In this document: piece by piece, positions 43,846-54,486 of the stretch
Layout: each line of letters begins with the position of its first letter
Numbering within the stretch: position 1 is the stretch's first letter
DNA from: Bacteroidota bacterium
GTDB taxonomy: Bacteria > Bacteroidota > Bacteroidia > Chitinophagales > Chitinophagaceae
Length of the DNA stretch: 64,000 nt
Reading direction: 5' to 3'
Assembly: GCA_026391125.1 (NCBI GenBank)
Contig: JAPLEO010000134.1
Location: forward strand, 1 to 64,000
Notes under the pieces: model-generated
What the model saw: the letters and a program-made list of their open reading frames with translations, nothing else
What the model was told of the DNA's origin: nothing
Database searches by the model: none
Translations under genes and position numbers: made by a program

Positions 43846-46731
43846 TTATTCTTTTTTAAGGACCAAGTCTTTCAATGTATTCATGTCTTTAGATGCTGGC
43901 TTTTGCTTAGATGCTGATAGGATCTTGTCTTCGAGGCTAGAATCTATATCAGCATCATAAGGTTTGCCCGCACCCAAATTCTCGGGCCACTCTTTTGCTT
44001 GATTCACCAATGCTATAGCTTTTGCAGTTTCATTTTTTTCAATGGCTTCGATTGCTTGCATCAGTTTTGCCTGGCGGTATAATTCATGACCTTGAGTAGA
44101 ACCTTCGAAAGGAATGATTTGTAAACTGGTTAATAATTTATCAGCTGCTTCATATTGACTGTTGAAGAGTAGTGTTCTTGCATACAACATGCCCATGATA
44201 TATTGTTTGGGATGTGATTGATAATATGGAGCTATAATTTCTAATGCAGCTTTGTATTGTTTTTGTTGATTATATAATTCTGTTAGGGCTTTATAGTAAC
44301 GCCATTGTTCTTTATCTAAGCCTATTGCTTTTTTGAGATCTACACCTGCTTTTTGCGGATTTGAAACAACATTTATTTTTGCCCTCATAGCATAGAATGG
44401 TGCATTGTCTGGTTGATTTTCTAATGATTCAAACAAATCCTTTGTTGCTTTCTCATGAACACTTTTACTTTTTAAAAGTAAGGCTAAATAATACTTCGAT
44501 TTCCAGTTTTCGTTTAATGCAAATACCCATTTAAAAACTTCCAAGTCCATAATTCTTGAAGGAAATACAAAATCTGGGCTGGCAGTATTGGCAGTTGCTA
44601 AAGCAGTTTCATAAGGTTTGTTTTGTAAGAACAAAAAATATGCTTTCCAATATTTTGCAATAGTATTTTTATCCAAAAGTGTTACTGCTTGTTCTGCATT
44701 AGCAAACAATCCCAATTCACGATAACTTGCAGCTAGTTCTAAATAATTCTCTGCAGGCATTTCGTTTTGTAGATTATTTTTAAATTGATGCAGGTTTGCT
44801 TCAGTAGGTCTGGTGAGATAATTTTCAAAGTCTACAGTATGGTTCAAAGGATCTAATGCTTTAATTTGATCCCATGTGTTTTTAGTAGCTATTGAATCTT
44901 TCAATAATCGCTGATTAATAGCTATCAATTCCAATGATTTGATATTATAAGTATTATTGACTAGTGCTTGTTTACAATAGCGTATAGACTTTTGATAGTC
45001 TTTTTTCATGCAATAGATCTTGGCTAATTCTGTGTAAGAAGCACTACGATATTCCGGCGATAAAGAAGCCAGATCAAATCCATCCATCGCATCAATAGAA
45101 TTACTTAATGCATTTTGAATCAATCCATAATAATAATTCGCAGCACCATCGTGAGAGTCGATGCTCAATGCTCTTTGAATAAGTTGCAATGCTTCTGGGT
45201 ACTGAAAGCTCATCCATTTTAGTTCTGCAGATTTAGCCAAACTTGGAAGAAAATTACTATCGAGTTTGATGGATGCTTCTAATTTTAAAGCGGCTGCTGG
45301 ATACTGTCTTTGATCCATCAATTCTTTTCCTTGTAGGTAATTACCATAAGCAGTATTCCAATTAAAATCTTTTGGTGTTTCAACTGGTCGGCTTAAATAA
45401 TTAGTAGTGGGATCAGAATTGTAATTGATCTTGTTGGCACCTAAACTCAAAGCAATTTTACCTTCCTCTTTGTTTAGAATAATACTATCTATAAAATTTT
45501 GTTGAGGCGCTAGTCTGATATTTTTTTGATAAATCGTTTTCCCATTTTGCGTGATCAGTAATTCGTCTTTGATTTGTTTTACTGGGAAGAGATAAATTTT
45601 TAGTTTTCCATTTTCTTCTACCAGATTCACAGCACCATAATCTGTTGCTGCACTAATACCCTTTGTTTTTTGCACGCCATACCAATACTCTTTCCAGGTA
45701 TCAGTAGCATATGGTTCAAAAGATCGGTGTTTGAATGGAGAGAAAGTACTTTGCTCTGCGTTCTGATTAAACATGCGGCCTGATTGTACTTCCACGTATT
45801 GCTTATCCGTATCGGTCAGATATTTTTCCCAGATCATTCCTTGGCGAGATAAGCCCCAGATCCAGATCTTCTTTCCTGCTTTATCATTATGATCGGCATA
45901 GCGCACCATGCCAAAATCATCATCGTGGTAATAACCTCCAAAGAAATTCGTGTAAGCTCCAAACACGTGATAAGATTTATAACCCCCGAAATTATTGTTA
46001 TTATAAAAGGATAGCAGTTTACCATTGGTTTTATTGATCGGCCAATCGTTATACTCACCATTATGTCCGAGATATTTATTGCCCGGATAAATAAATTCTA
46101 AATTTCCATCAGCCTTTAAACCCGCATTCATCCAATGATAATAGGGTTGTTGATTGGGGGTGGTATTATACCACAATGAACTAGTGGTAAAATAGGCTTT
46201 GTCTTTTTCGAGATTGATATCTAATCGCCAATTGGTTGATGATAACAAATCTAAACCACCGATCACACAACTGATACTGCCGTCTTCTTTTTTCAAGATC
46301 TTGTAATCAACTGGAGTGGCACAATTGGGTGTGTGGCCGATGATGCCGTAGTTGGCTTCGAGTCCGCCACTCGTCCATGGTCCGCGTAAAGCCACATCTC
46401 TGAACTTCACTGCGTGATTATAATAGAGAAAAGGCTTGTCGGTTTTTTTATCGATAGCTGCCCAGATCTTTCCACCAATTTCTGGAAGGATCAGGATCTT
46501 GATATAGTCGTTTTCGATTTCAATGACCTTCCATTTTTTCTGAATGGGCTGATCGGTAAATCCATCGAAGCGGAAGTAGGGATAGATCGCAGAAAAATTT
46601 GGAACAGGGTCAGGATCTGAAAATGGATAGGTCGTAAATTCCTTTTGGTATTCTTTTACACTAACTGTTTGTTGTGCACTTACAGCATGCATTGACAGGG
46701 CTAGGAATCCTAACCAGAATATTTTTTTCAT
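43846..46731 (-). CDS. Secreted DUF5107-TPR protein
   Basis: 961 aa with a signal peptide (FWLGFLALSMHAVSAQ). DUF5107 covers about residues 20-330: aromatic-rich GGLEANYGIIGHTPNC, YYHWMNAGLKADGNLEF, FGGYYHDDDFGMVRY, resembling sugar-binding or galactose-mutarotase-like domains. Tetratricopeptide repeats fill about 440-940 (YPAALKLEASIKLDSNFLP, YPEALQLIQRALSIDSHDGA). DUF5107-TPR proteins are frequent near Bacteroidota glycosidases; function is unsettled, possibly glycan sensing or hydrolysis. It is the last gene of the GMC-DUF6067-DUF5107 operon, 14 bp after the DUF6067 gene. Confidence 0.85.
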   Translation of the reverse strand: MKKIFWLGFLALSMHAVSAQQTVSVKEYQKEFTTYPFSDPDPVPNFSAIYPYFRFDGFTDQPIQKKWKVIEIENDYIKILILPEIGGKIWAAIDKKTDKPFLYYNHAVKFRDVALRGPWTSGGLEANYGIIGHTPNCATPVDYKILKKEDGSISCVIGGLDLLSSTNWRLDINLEKDKAYFTTSSLWYNTTPNQQPYYHWMNAGLKADGNLEFIYPGNKYLGHNGEYNDWPINKTNGKLLSFYNNNNFGGYKSYHVFGAYTNFFGGYYHDDDFGMVRYADHNDKAGKKIWIWGLSRQGMIWEKYLTDTDKQYVEVQSGRMFNQNAEQSTFSPFKHRSFEPYATDTWKEYWYGVQKTKGISAATDYGAVNLVEENGKLKIYLFPVKQIKDELLITQNGKTIYQKNIRLAPQQNFIDSIILNKEEGKIALSLGANKINYNSDPTTNYLSRPVETPKDFNWNTAYGNYLQGKELMDQRQYPAAALKLEASIKLDSNFLPSLAKSAELKWMSFQYPEALQLIQRALSIDSHDGAANYYYGLIQNALSNSIDAMDGFDLASLSPEYRSASYTELAKIYCMKKDYQKSIRYCKQALVNNTYNIKSLELIAINQRLLKDSIATKNTWDQIKALDPLNHTVDFENYLTRPTEANLHQFKNNLQNEMPAENYLELAASYRELGLFANAEQAVTLLDKNTIAKYWKAYFLFLQNKPYETALATANTASPDFVFPSRIMDLEVFKWVFALNENWKSKYYLALLLKSKSVHEKATKDLFESLENQPDNAPFYAMRAKINVVSNPQKAGVDLKKAIGLDKEQWRYYKALTELYNQQKQYKAALEIIAPYYQSHPKQYIMGMLYARTLLFNSQYEAADKLLTSLQIIPFEGSTQGHELYRQAKLMQAIEAIEKNETAKAIALVNQAKEWPENLGAGKPYDADIDSSLEDKILSASKQKPASKDMNTLKDLVLKKE

Positions 46732-46745
46732 TGCAGTCTATTTTA

Positions 46746-49721
46746 TTATTTGATCCAAACGATCATACCCTTTCCTTTTTCAATGAAAACCGGTTCGATC
46801 TTGCCATTACTAATTTTGAGTGTTGCGCCGTTTTGAAATCCTTTCATTGCTGGCAGTGTTACGGATGCTTTGTTTGGATCGATGCCGATCTTTTTCCAAT
46901 CAACGATCAATTCTACTTGCTCTGTTTGTTCAGACCAGCTAGCTACTGAGATCAATGCAGACCTTTCTTTTTTATAAACTGTTGCGAGTACCGACTCTTT
47001 ATTTGTTTTTGCTGGAACATTATCACTCCAGTAGCCAATCATTTTAGAACCCTTCATACCAAAATCACTCCATACTTTCCAGATCGCACGCGGATCAGCA
47101 CCATCGCTCCAAGGCATACGGTTCGTCATTCCATAAACCATACCACGATACGGATTGCCACCGCCTTCCAGCATTTCGCCCATTAAGCCAAATGGGATGC
47201 CGCTTACTTCAGTTAAGAAAAAGTCGGGCGCATTTTTTTGGTAATCGAAGTACTCACCAAACCATAATTTATTCAGGTAAGGAAAATGCTCCATGTATAA
47301 GTTGGCACTATTATTAAAGCCGTCACTTTTATTAAATTGATTCGCAGAATGAAGGTCAATGATGCCTGGGTGACCATCATGCGTTAATACGCGTTTGATC
47401 CGCTTCATGGTAATACGATCGAATGCTACATCATCGAGATAAATGCCGTCGATGCCAACATTATTCACCAACCAGTTCATGCCCTCTACATAATAATTAT
47501 GCCACCTGCTCATGCCACTGTTTACAATAGCTGCGTCTTTGATCTCTGGTACAAACCAAGCTGGGATATAATCTTCGCTCACGTGTTCTTGTAACCAGCT
47601 GTAACCGCCACCTTTTCCGGTTGAATAAATTTCATGGCCCAAGCTTCTGAGTGGAAATGTTTCATAAGCATGATTCGATAGTTCACGAACGGTATTATAG
47701 ATCTTCACTTTTAATCCTGCCACATGCGCTGAATCGATAAATGATTTCATTTTTTGGTGCTCAATAAATGGATAGTTGATCCATGGATTGATGGCATTCG
47801 CGTGGTGGATATTGATGATGGTGGCGCCAGTTTGTTTGATGGTGTCGATAGGTTTATAGGCGTGAAAGAAACGCGCACCCCATTGAAAATCGGTATTGAT
47901 GGTATGGAAAGGGGTGATGAGTAAAGTGAAATTATAATGTAATGATTCGCCCTTCTTCATTACACGTGCACCGCTATAATTTTTTACGAGTGCTGTGTTG
48001 TTATTCTCTTCAATGCTTACTGATCCTTTATTTTGATTGCCCCAAGATGTTGGCAATAACAAAGGTTTTTGTAAATAAAAATTCGTGTTCAAGGGTCGCA
48101 CGTAATTTTCATCACGCAAAGAATATTGCAAGCCAGCATTCACGTCTCCAATCCAGGCTCCGTCTTGGTTCTTGGTGGCAACTTCCCATTTCCAATTAAA
48201 GCTAGACGGACGTTTGCCACCTTTCTGACCCAATCCCATCATGTATTTAGAAGCAGCTTTGGTAAATGGAATTTCCATTCCAATATTATTCAAACTAAGA
48301 TCACTTAATGCCGTAACGGTAACATCATACACCATCATTCCATCAAATTCTATGGAGCCTTTCACCAACATACTTAGCTGATTATTTTTACTCAAGGCTT
48401 CCCAACTAATTTTTCCTTCCTGAGCCTGGGTGTACTTCAGTGCTTCTGTTTTTAAGTTGTTACCATTTGTATTGTCAAAAACAAAATGAATTGGGCTGCT
48501 TAAAATATTTTTTGGTGTGGCAACTAAATCGGTCATTTCTGAATTGAAATAAGTCTGAATTTGTTTTGGTAAACCATCGTTATTCAAAACCAATTTTCTT
48601 CCCAGAATGCTGAGTTCATTTTTGTTTTGTTTGATGGCGGTATAAGGAGCGATCACTTTATTCTCCTGTGCGAGTGTACTGTTTAACCATTTTAATCGGG
48701 TTTGTTTCCAAGGCTCGTTTTCACCAGCATGGATGGTTAGGGAATTGCTAACAGTTAATTGAAACTGAATGTTTGTTTTGTTCTCCTTGTTGCCAATACT
48801 GATGGTTCCCGTGTAAGTGCCTGCTGCAGCGGTTTTTGGCACATCCACTCCGCACCAGAAAGCTTGAATAATACCGGCATCAACAGCTACTGTTTTTTTC
48901 AGTGGCTTAGCGTCGTAAGTGGTTCCTGTTAAATTAATACAGCTCAATTGTTTTGAAGGAATAATATTCCCGGCTGCATTTTTTAAATCAGAAAACCGAA
49001 TTTCGATAGATGCTTGATTTTTCAAAGCCAATAAACCCAATTGAAACGCATACCATTCGCCTTTATCGGCATTGCCTTTGAATTGATTTTGAATTCCTGC
49101 ATCGATCCATTTTTTGGGAAGGTCGTGCGTCATCTTGATCGGGTTTAAACGATCTTCTGGGAATACAATAAATTCTTGATTGGAAGACTTTTCTATCAAC
49201 GAAGCTGTTTCAGATTTAGAAGCAATCACTTCCATCGGATAAAAACTATTCAATTCGTCAATAGCTTCAAATGCCTGCACTTTGGCATTCGAGTAATTGT
49301 TATAAGTCCAATTTGGATTCGCAGTAAGCTCGGGTTTTAAATACACGCCACGCGGATAGTTAGATCTTCCTTCATTTTTGAGCGGCAAATAATATATATA
49401 GTAAAGACCTTTACCAGAAATTGGTTCGAAATAGATCTCACCAGATTCTCTAGTAAGATTTTGATCCACATGATTCAAAACTTTTAATCCGGTTTTTGCA
49501 TCCTGAATAATGATGCGTTTGTTTTCTGGGTTGGCATCTCTTCTTCTCCAAGGGATGCTAACTTTTGCAACTGTATTTTCTTGATCAACCAAAATCGCCA
49601 CACGATGATTACCTAAAGAATCGCGGTTCCAACAGTTGGTACAAGTTTGATAAGGAATGTCTTGCGCTTGGCTGCAAACAAATACTATTGCTGCAGTAGC
49701 CAATAAGAAAAGCTTTTTCAT
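46746..49721 (-). CDS. Secreted DUF6067-like glycoside hydrolase
   Basis: 991 aa with a signal peptide (KLFLLATAAIVFVCSQAQ). An N-terminal beta-sandwich (about 25-330, PRGVYLKPELTANPNWTYNN) is followed by a TIM-barrel region with WINYPFIEHQ, GIDGIYLDDVAFDR (a likely catalytic-type Asp pair, about 775-782) and YMEHFPYLNKLWFGEYFDYQ, then a C-terminal beta-domain. This is the layout of the large glycoside-hydrolase domain (DUF6067) proteins of Bacteroidota, whose substrate is not established. Gaps of 12 bp to the GMC gene and 14 bp to the DUF5107 gene indicate one operon. Confidence 0.75.
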   Translation of the reverse strand: MKKLFLLATAAIVFVCSQAQDIPYQTCTNCWNRDSLGNHRVAILVDQENTVAKVSIPWRRRDANPENKRIIIQDAKTGLKVLNHVDQNLTRESGEIYFEPISGKGLYYIYYLPLKNEGRSNYPRGVYLKPELTANPNWTYNNYSNAKVQAFEAIDELNSFYPMEVIASKSETASLIEKSSNQEFIVFPEDRLNPIKMTHDLPKKWIDAGIQNQFKGNADKGEWYAFQLGLLALKNQASIEIRFSDLKNAAGNIIPSKQLSCINLTGTTYDAKPLKKTVAVDAGIIQAFWCGVDVPKTAAAGTYTGTISIGNKENKTNIQFQLTVSNSLTIHAGENEPWKQTRLKWLNSTLAQENKVIAPYTAIKQNKNELSILGRKLVLNNDGLPKQIQTYFNSEMTDLVATPKNILSSPIHFVFDNTNGNNLKTEALKYTQAQEGKISWEALSKNNQLSMLVKGSIEFDGMMVYDVTVTALSDLSLNNIGMEIPFTKAASKYMMGLGQKGGKRPSSFNWKWEVATKNQDGAWIGDVNAGLQYSLRDENYVRPLNTNFYLQKPLLLPTSWGNQNKGSVSIEENNNTALVKNYSGARVMKKGESLHYNFTLLITPFHTINTDFQWGARFFHAYKPIDTIKQTGATIINIHHANAINPWINYPFIEHQKMKSFIDSAHVAGLKVKIYNTVRELSNHAYETFPLRSLGHEIYSTGKGGGYSWLQEHVSEDYIPAWFVPEIKDAAIVNSGMSRWHNYYVEGMNWLVNNVGIDGIYLDDVAFDRITMKRIKRVLTHDGHPGIIDLHSANQFNKSDGFNNSANLYMEHFPYLNKLWFGEYFDYQKNAPDFFLTEVSGIPFGLMGEMLEGGGNPYRGMVYGMTNRMPWSDGADPRAIWKVWSDFGMKGSKMIGYWSDNVPAKTNKESVLATVYKKERSALISVASWSEQTEQVELIVDWKKIGIDPNKASVTLPAMKGFQNGATLKISNGKIEPVFIEKGKGMIVWIK

Positions 49722-49733
49722 TTATAAATGTAG

Positions 49734-51434
49734 TTACAAATTGTTTTTCTTAAGTTCTTTAATTGCGTAATCACAAGCACGAGCTGTGATGGCCATGTAA
49801 GTGAGGCTTGGATTCACACAGGAACTTGAAGTCATGAAAGACCCATCAGTGATAAACACGTTTTTCACAGCATGCATTTGATTAAACGCATTGAGCACAG
49901 AGGTCTTGGGATCTCTACCCATTCGTGCTGTACCCATTTCGTGATTAGCGTTTCCTGGGAAAGACATTTTTGACTGATCTTTGATATTCTGATAACCAAC
50001 AGCTTCGAGCATTTCTTTAGAAGTGTTGACCATATCGGTCCACATAGCTTTTTCATTTTCTTTAAAACTGCAATCAAAACTCAATTGTGGTCTGCCAAAA
50101 GCATCCTGTTTTTGATGATTGAGTGTGATACGATTGTCTTGATATGGCAAACATTCTCCATTGGCCCAAATACTAATTCTCCAATTACCTGCTTCTGTAA
50201 GCGATTCTTTTAAAGCTGCACCAATTTCACTACTTTCTACACCTCTTGTACGGTATGCGTTAGCGGCAAGATGAAAGCCCCTGACGAACCCCTTTTCTTT
50301 GTTCTGTAAATTCTTGAACCTAGGGATATAAATATTAGTTGGTTTACGGCCAAAATAATAGCTGTCTTCAAATCCTGGCACTTCAGCTGAAACAGAAATG
50401 CCCTTGTGATGATCCATTAAATTACGACCCACTTGATCACTATCATTGCCCAGTCCGTTTGGAAAACGCTTCGAAGTTGAATTCAATAAAATAAAAGTGG
50501 TAGAAACCGTTGATGCATTCAAAAAAATAATCTTAGCAAAAAATTGCGATTCATTTTTTGTTTTGGTATCAATAATTTCTACACCAGTTGCTCTTTGTTT
50601 TTGTTCATCATACAGTACCCGATTCACTAATGAATATGGTCGAATGGTGAGGTTACCAGTTGCAATGGCTGCTGGTATTGTACAGGAATTTGAACTGAAA
50701 TACGCTCCCCATGGGCAGCCGCGGTAACAAAGGTTTCGGGCCTGACACTGGCTTCTCCCATTTAAAGGCTGGGTAAGATTGGCTGAACGCCCTATAATTA
50801 CGTGACGATCTTTATATTTTTTGGCCACCTGATCACGAAAATGTTTTTCAGCAATATTCATTTCAAAAGGAGGCTGAAAAATTCCATCATGAAAATAGCT
50901 CAATTTGTCTTGGTTGCCACTCACGCCAATATAGGATTCTACATAATCATACCATGTTGCCAGATCTTTATAACGGATGGGCCAATCAACCCCATGGCCA
51001 TCTTTCAGGTTGGCTTCAAAATCAGTGTCAGTAAACCTATAGCAAGCCCTAGCCCAAAGCAAAGATCTACCGCCCATTTTATTAGCGCGCACCCAGTCGA
51101 AGCGTTTAACTTCTTCATAAGGGTTTTCTAGGTCGTTAATGAAATAGTGTTTTGTTTCTTCTAAAAAAGAATAGTGCCTACTTTGTACGGGATGATTTTT
51201 TTTATCCTCGATACTTAAGTGATTGCGTAAAGGAAAGTCCCATGGGTCTTTATTAGCAGTGGGATAATTTGGATGATCCAATGGTTCGCCTCGTTCAAGT
51301 AATAAAACCTTTAAACCCTTTTCACATAATTCTTTTGCTGCCCATCCACCACTGATGCCTGAGCCAACAACGATGACGTCAAAAGTATTATTTGTTGTGG
51401 CCTTTGTATTGATATAAGTAGAATCGTTGGGCAT
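49734..51434 (-). CDS. GMC-family FAD oxidoreductase, sugar-dehydrogenase-like
   Basis: 566 aa. FAD-binding Rossmann motif VVGSGISGGWAAKEL (about residues 21-35), GMC signature KMGGRSLLWARACYRF, a Cys cluster RSQCQARNLCYRGCPWGAYF, and the C-terminal catalytic His and Asn in NANHEMGTARMGR and SSCVNPSLTYM. It resembles the catalytic subunit of periplasmic gluconate/glucoside dehydrogenases, which oxidise sugars with a Tat-exported partner. No signal peptide or partner gene is present here. The likely role is oxidation of a sugar released by its operon mates. It is divergent from the LytS/LytTR pair. Confidence 0.85.
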   Translation of the reverse strand: MPNDSTYINTKATTNNTFDVIVVGSGISGGWAAKELCEKGLKVLLLERGEPLDHPNYPTANKDPWDFPLRNHLSIEDKKNHPVQSRHYSFLEETKHYFINDLENPYEEVKRFDWVRANKMGGRSLLWARACYRFTDTDFEANLKDGHGVDWPIRYKDLATWYDYVESYIGVSGNQDKLSYFHDGIFQPPFEMNIAEKHFRDQVAKKYKDRHVIIGRSANLTQPLNGRSQCQARNLCYRGCPWGAYFSSNSCTIPAAIATGNLTIRPYSLVNRVLYDEQKQRATGVEIIDTKTKNESQFFAKIIFLNASTVSTTFILLNSTSKRFPNGLGNDSDQVGRNLMDHHKGISVSAEVPGFEDSYYFGRKPTNIYIPRFKNLQNKEKGFVRGFHLAANAYRTRGVESSEIGAALKESLTEAGNWRISIWANGECLPYQDNRITLNHQKQDAFGRPQLSFDCSFKENEKAMWTDMVNTSKEMLEAVGYQNIKDQSKMSFPGNANHEMGTARMGRDPKTSVLNAFNQMHAVKNVFITDGSFMTSSSCVNPSLTYMAITARACDYAIKELKKNNL

Positions 51435-51537
51435 AATAATGGAGCAATTGAATTTATTGAAGTTAAATAATTCATGGCATTTTGCAATTCATTGATCAAA
51501 TAGATATTAACAAAAGACTTATGTCTTATATTTAATT

Positions 51538-54486
51538 ATGCGTTTCAGGCTACTTTTTTTAATACTTCTATTTCAAGGCATTAACGCGGATGCCCAGCTA
51601 CAAAACCTGCAAGTGGTTAGGGGCTTGCCTACTGAAGAAGTGTTTGACTTGTTTTCAGATTCAAAGGGCTTTATCTGGATGAGCCATACACTAGGGATCA
51701 GCAGATACGATGGCATTAAGTTTACTCATTTTAGTAGTGCCGAACAAACCACAACTGGTACCTCAGGTATTTGTGAAGATCAGAAGGGACGAATTTGGTT
51801 TTATAATTTTAACGGGCAGTTATTTTATATAGAGAAAGAAAAAATGAAACTTTTTGAAGCATACAATATTCAAAAAGAACAATCCTATCCTTCACTCCTA
51901 CCACTTGATTCTGAAATCGTTGTTACAACAGATAAGGGACTATTTGTTTGTAATACTACAACCATGAAAGGAAGGTATTACCATACCGAAGACAGTTCGA
52001 TCATAGCGAGGTCGATTTGCGTGTATCGAGATCATATTTTGGCAGGAACCAATAAAATCTATCGGTATGATGCTAAAAATGGATTTAAAAAAATTCCGCT
52101 TTCTTTTCTAATAAAAAAATCAAAAGAAATTCCTGAAGTGTTTTCGTTTGCTAAACTTACAACGAATGATACCATTTATGCTTATAACAATGAAAGAACC
52201 TGGTTGTATAAAATCATTGAAAGGCGTGATAGTTTGTTTGTTTTGTCGGCCGAAAAAATGCCCGGAACATTTAAAACGATCATCAAATGTGATGACTCTA
52301 TTTGGGTAAATACGCAGAATGTATCCTATAAATTAAATAGTAAAGACTCTATATTTTCTCAATATCTGTCGGACATTGTTATAGACAAATGGAAAAATAA
52401 ATGGTACAGTAGTTTACAGGAGGGTCTTCGAAAAACACCAGCGAAATATAAGGGATGGCAAAAAAGGGAACATGCATTTTTAGAAAAGAACGATTTTGTA
52501 AGAACGATTTTACCTTATAAAGGAATGATGGTGTATGGAACACAGGGAGGAAAAATTTATATCACCAAAGACGATAAACTACTTCATTCTTATCATATAG
52601 ATAGTAAAGCAGGATCAATTGAAAATGTCATTGCTTTGCCCAATGGGAACTTCTTGGTTGCACCATCGAAAGGGGTATATCAAATAAACACCCAGCAAAA
52701 TTATATTTTGGAAATCTCTTCTATAGCATCATTGAAAAATGTAGTGTTTACAGACAGTTCCATGTTATTAGCGTATTCACAAATGCTATCGAAAGTGAGT
52801 TTGACTCCGAATTTAAAAAAATATCTTTTCGAAAAAGGCAGTGCAAATAATCTGGAATATCAAAAGGAGTTTATAGATGCTATTGAAAATCACCGACAAG
52901 TTTTACGATACTCTCGCTGTAATATTTTGAATACAGATGAGGTATCAAAAAAGGTGTATGCAAATTTCAAATCCGGACTTGCATTGATTGAAGGGGATAG
53001 TATTAAAACACTTTCGTTTAATGGAAAGCAAATCAGTGGCGCCTGTATGGTTCAATATAATAAAGAGGCGTACGTAGGTACTTTTGATAATGGTTTGATG
53101 ATCATAGGTGAGCATGGTATGGCGAACTTTTCAATCAACAGCGGACTGATCTCTAATATCGTTTTAAAAATTAAAAGATTTCACAACCACTTATTTTTAA
53201 TAGAACCTGGATATGTTCAAATTTTTGATTTATTGTCGCCTAAGATCATTAATACTATTCCAATACCACTTGAGATTAACGGAACTGTATATGATTTTTA
53301 CGAAGAGAATGAACAGCTTTATTTGGCCATGAAAAATAAAGAGTATCGATTGTCATTGTCAGAAATTAAGGCTGATCTTCCTGAGGCTTATTTATTATCT
53401 GCAAGTAATACAATTAGTCAAAATGAAATAGAGGAGAATGCCATTTTAAGTTCAAAAGAGAATGCCATTCAATTCAAACTCTCGTCACCTTCGTATATTA
53501 ATCCAGAAGCCACACAATTTATTTACCAATTAATCGGATCAAACGATGAAAGCTGGAAAACTTTAATTGGTCCCGATTATACTGTCTCCTTTGCCTCATT
53601 AAACCCAGGCAAATATTCTTTTAGAGCCTATGCAGTGAACTTTCAGGGTGAGCGATCAAAAAACACGATCAATTTTAAGTTTACAATCAATTATCCTTGG
53701 TGGTTACAATGGTGGTTTATTAGTTTACTAGTGCTTTTGGTAATTGCTTTGAGCTCATTGATTTTGACCGCATATTTTAAGGGGGTGAAAAGAAGAGACC
53801 GACATGTGATTGAAAAACTAACGCTTCAAAATGAATTGAGAAAAAGTTTGTTGAAAACAATTGTTACTCAGATGAACCCGCATTTTATTTTCAATGCGTT
53901 GAATACGATTCAGAGCTTTGTTTATAAGAACGATAAGAGAAGCGTGAGTAATTATATGGGTAAGTTTAGCGAGTTGATCAGAAAGATTCTAGATACAAGT
54001 AATATCAACTCTATATCATTAAAAGAGGAAATAGCCATTTTAGAATTGTATTTGGATTTAGAGAAAGCGCGTTTTGAGTCGGAAATCACCATGGAGTTAG
54101 TGATCGACCCTGAAATGGATTTGGAAAACATAGAGATTCCACCGATGTTTATTCAGCCATGTATTGAAAACGCTATTAAACATGGCCTGTTTCATAAGAA
54201 AGGGTCACGCAATTTAAAAGTGTCTATTGAATACGATGATCCACAAAAAGAATATATTAGAATTGAAATAGATGATGATGGAATTGGAAGAAGCAGGAGT
54301 AGAGAACTCAATAAAACCCTTTTCGCAAATCATAGAAGTTTTGCCAGCTCTGCAATGGAAAGTAGGGTTGATTTGATCAATCAAACACTAGAAAAGAAGA
54401 TTAGTTTATTTGTTTTTGATAAAGAAGACCAGGCAGGAACTAAAGTTATTATTCGTTTGCCCATAAACAGTACACAGTATGATTAA
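51538..54486 (+). CDS. LytS-type sensor histidine kinase with beta-propeller sensor
   Basis: 982 aa. Signal peptide (FRLLFLILLFQGINADA); periplasmic two-component-regulator propeller (about 25-620) with blades such as VFDLFSDSKGFIWMSHTLGI and ICEDQKGRIWFYN; a Y_Y_Y domain (about 650-715, PGKYSFRAYAVNFQG); one membrane helix (about 725-748, WFISLLVLLVIALSSLILTA); and a His_kinase domain with the phospho-acceptor in MNPHFIFNALNTIQS and an ATPase (IDDDGIGRS). This architecture senses extracytoplasmic ligands, often glycans. The response regulator overlaps by 8 bp. The divergent sugar operon is the probable target. Confidence 0.92.
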   Translation: MRFRLLFLILLFQGINADAQLQNLQVVRGLPTEEVFDLFSDSKGFIWMSHTLGISRYDGIKFTHFSSAEQTTTGTSGICEDQKGRIWFYNFNGQLFYIEKEKMKLFEAYNIQKEQSYPSLLPLDSEIVVTTDKGLFVCNTTTMKGRYYHTEDSSIIARSICVYRDHILAGTNKIYRYDAKNGFKKIPLSFLIKKSKEIPEVFSFAKLTTNDTIYAYNNERTWLYKIIERRDSLFVLSAEKMPGTFKTIIKCDDSIWVNTQNVSYKLNSKDSIFSQYLSDIVIDKWKNKWYSSLQEGLRKTPAKYKGWQKREHAFLEKNDFVRTILPYKGMMVYGTQGGKIYITKDDKLLHSYHIDSKAGSIENVIALPNGNFLVAPSKGVYQINTQQNYILEISSIASLKNVVFTDSSMLLAYSQMLSKVSLTPNLKKYLFEKGSANNLEYQKEFIDAIENHRQVLRYSRCNILNTDEVSKKVYANFKSGLALIEGDSIKTLSFNGKQISGACMVQYNKEAYVGTFDNGLMIIGEHGMANFSINSGLISNIVLKIKRFHNHLFLIEPGYVQIFDLLSPKIINTIPIPLEINGTVYDFYEENEQLYLAMKNKEYRLSLSEIKADLPEAYLLSASNTISQNEIEENAILSSKENAIQFKLSSPSYINPEATQFIYQLIGSNDESWKTLIGPDYTVSFASLNPGKYSFRAYAVNFQGERSKNTINFKFTINYPWWLQWWFISLLVLLVIALSSLILTAYFKGVKRRDRHVIEKLTLQNELRKSLLKTIVTQMNPHFIFNALNTIQSFVYKNDKRSVSNYMGKFSELIRKILDTSNINSISLKEEIAILELYLDLEKARFESEITMELVIDPEMDLENIEIPPMFIQPCIENAIKHGLFHKKGSRNLKVSIEYDDPQKEYIRIEIDDDGIGRSRSRELNKTLFANHRSFASSAMESRVDLINQTLEKKISLFVFDKEDQAGTKVIIRLPINSTQYD

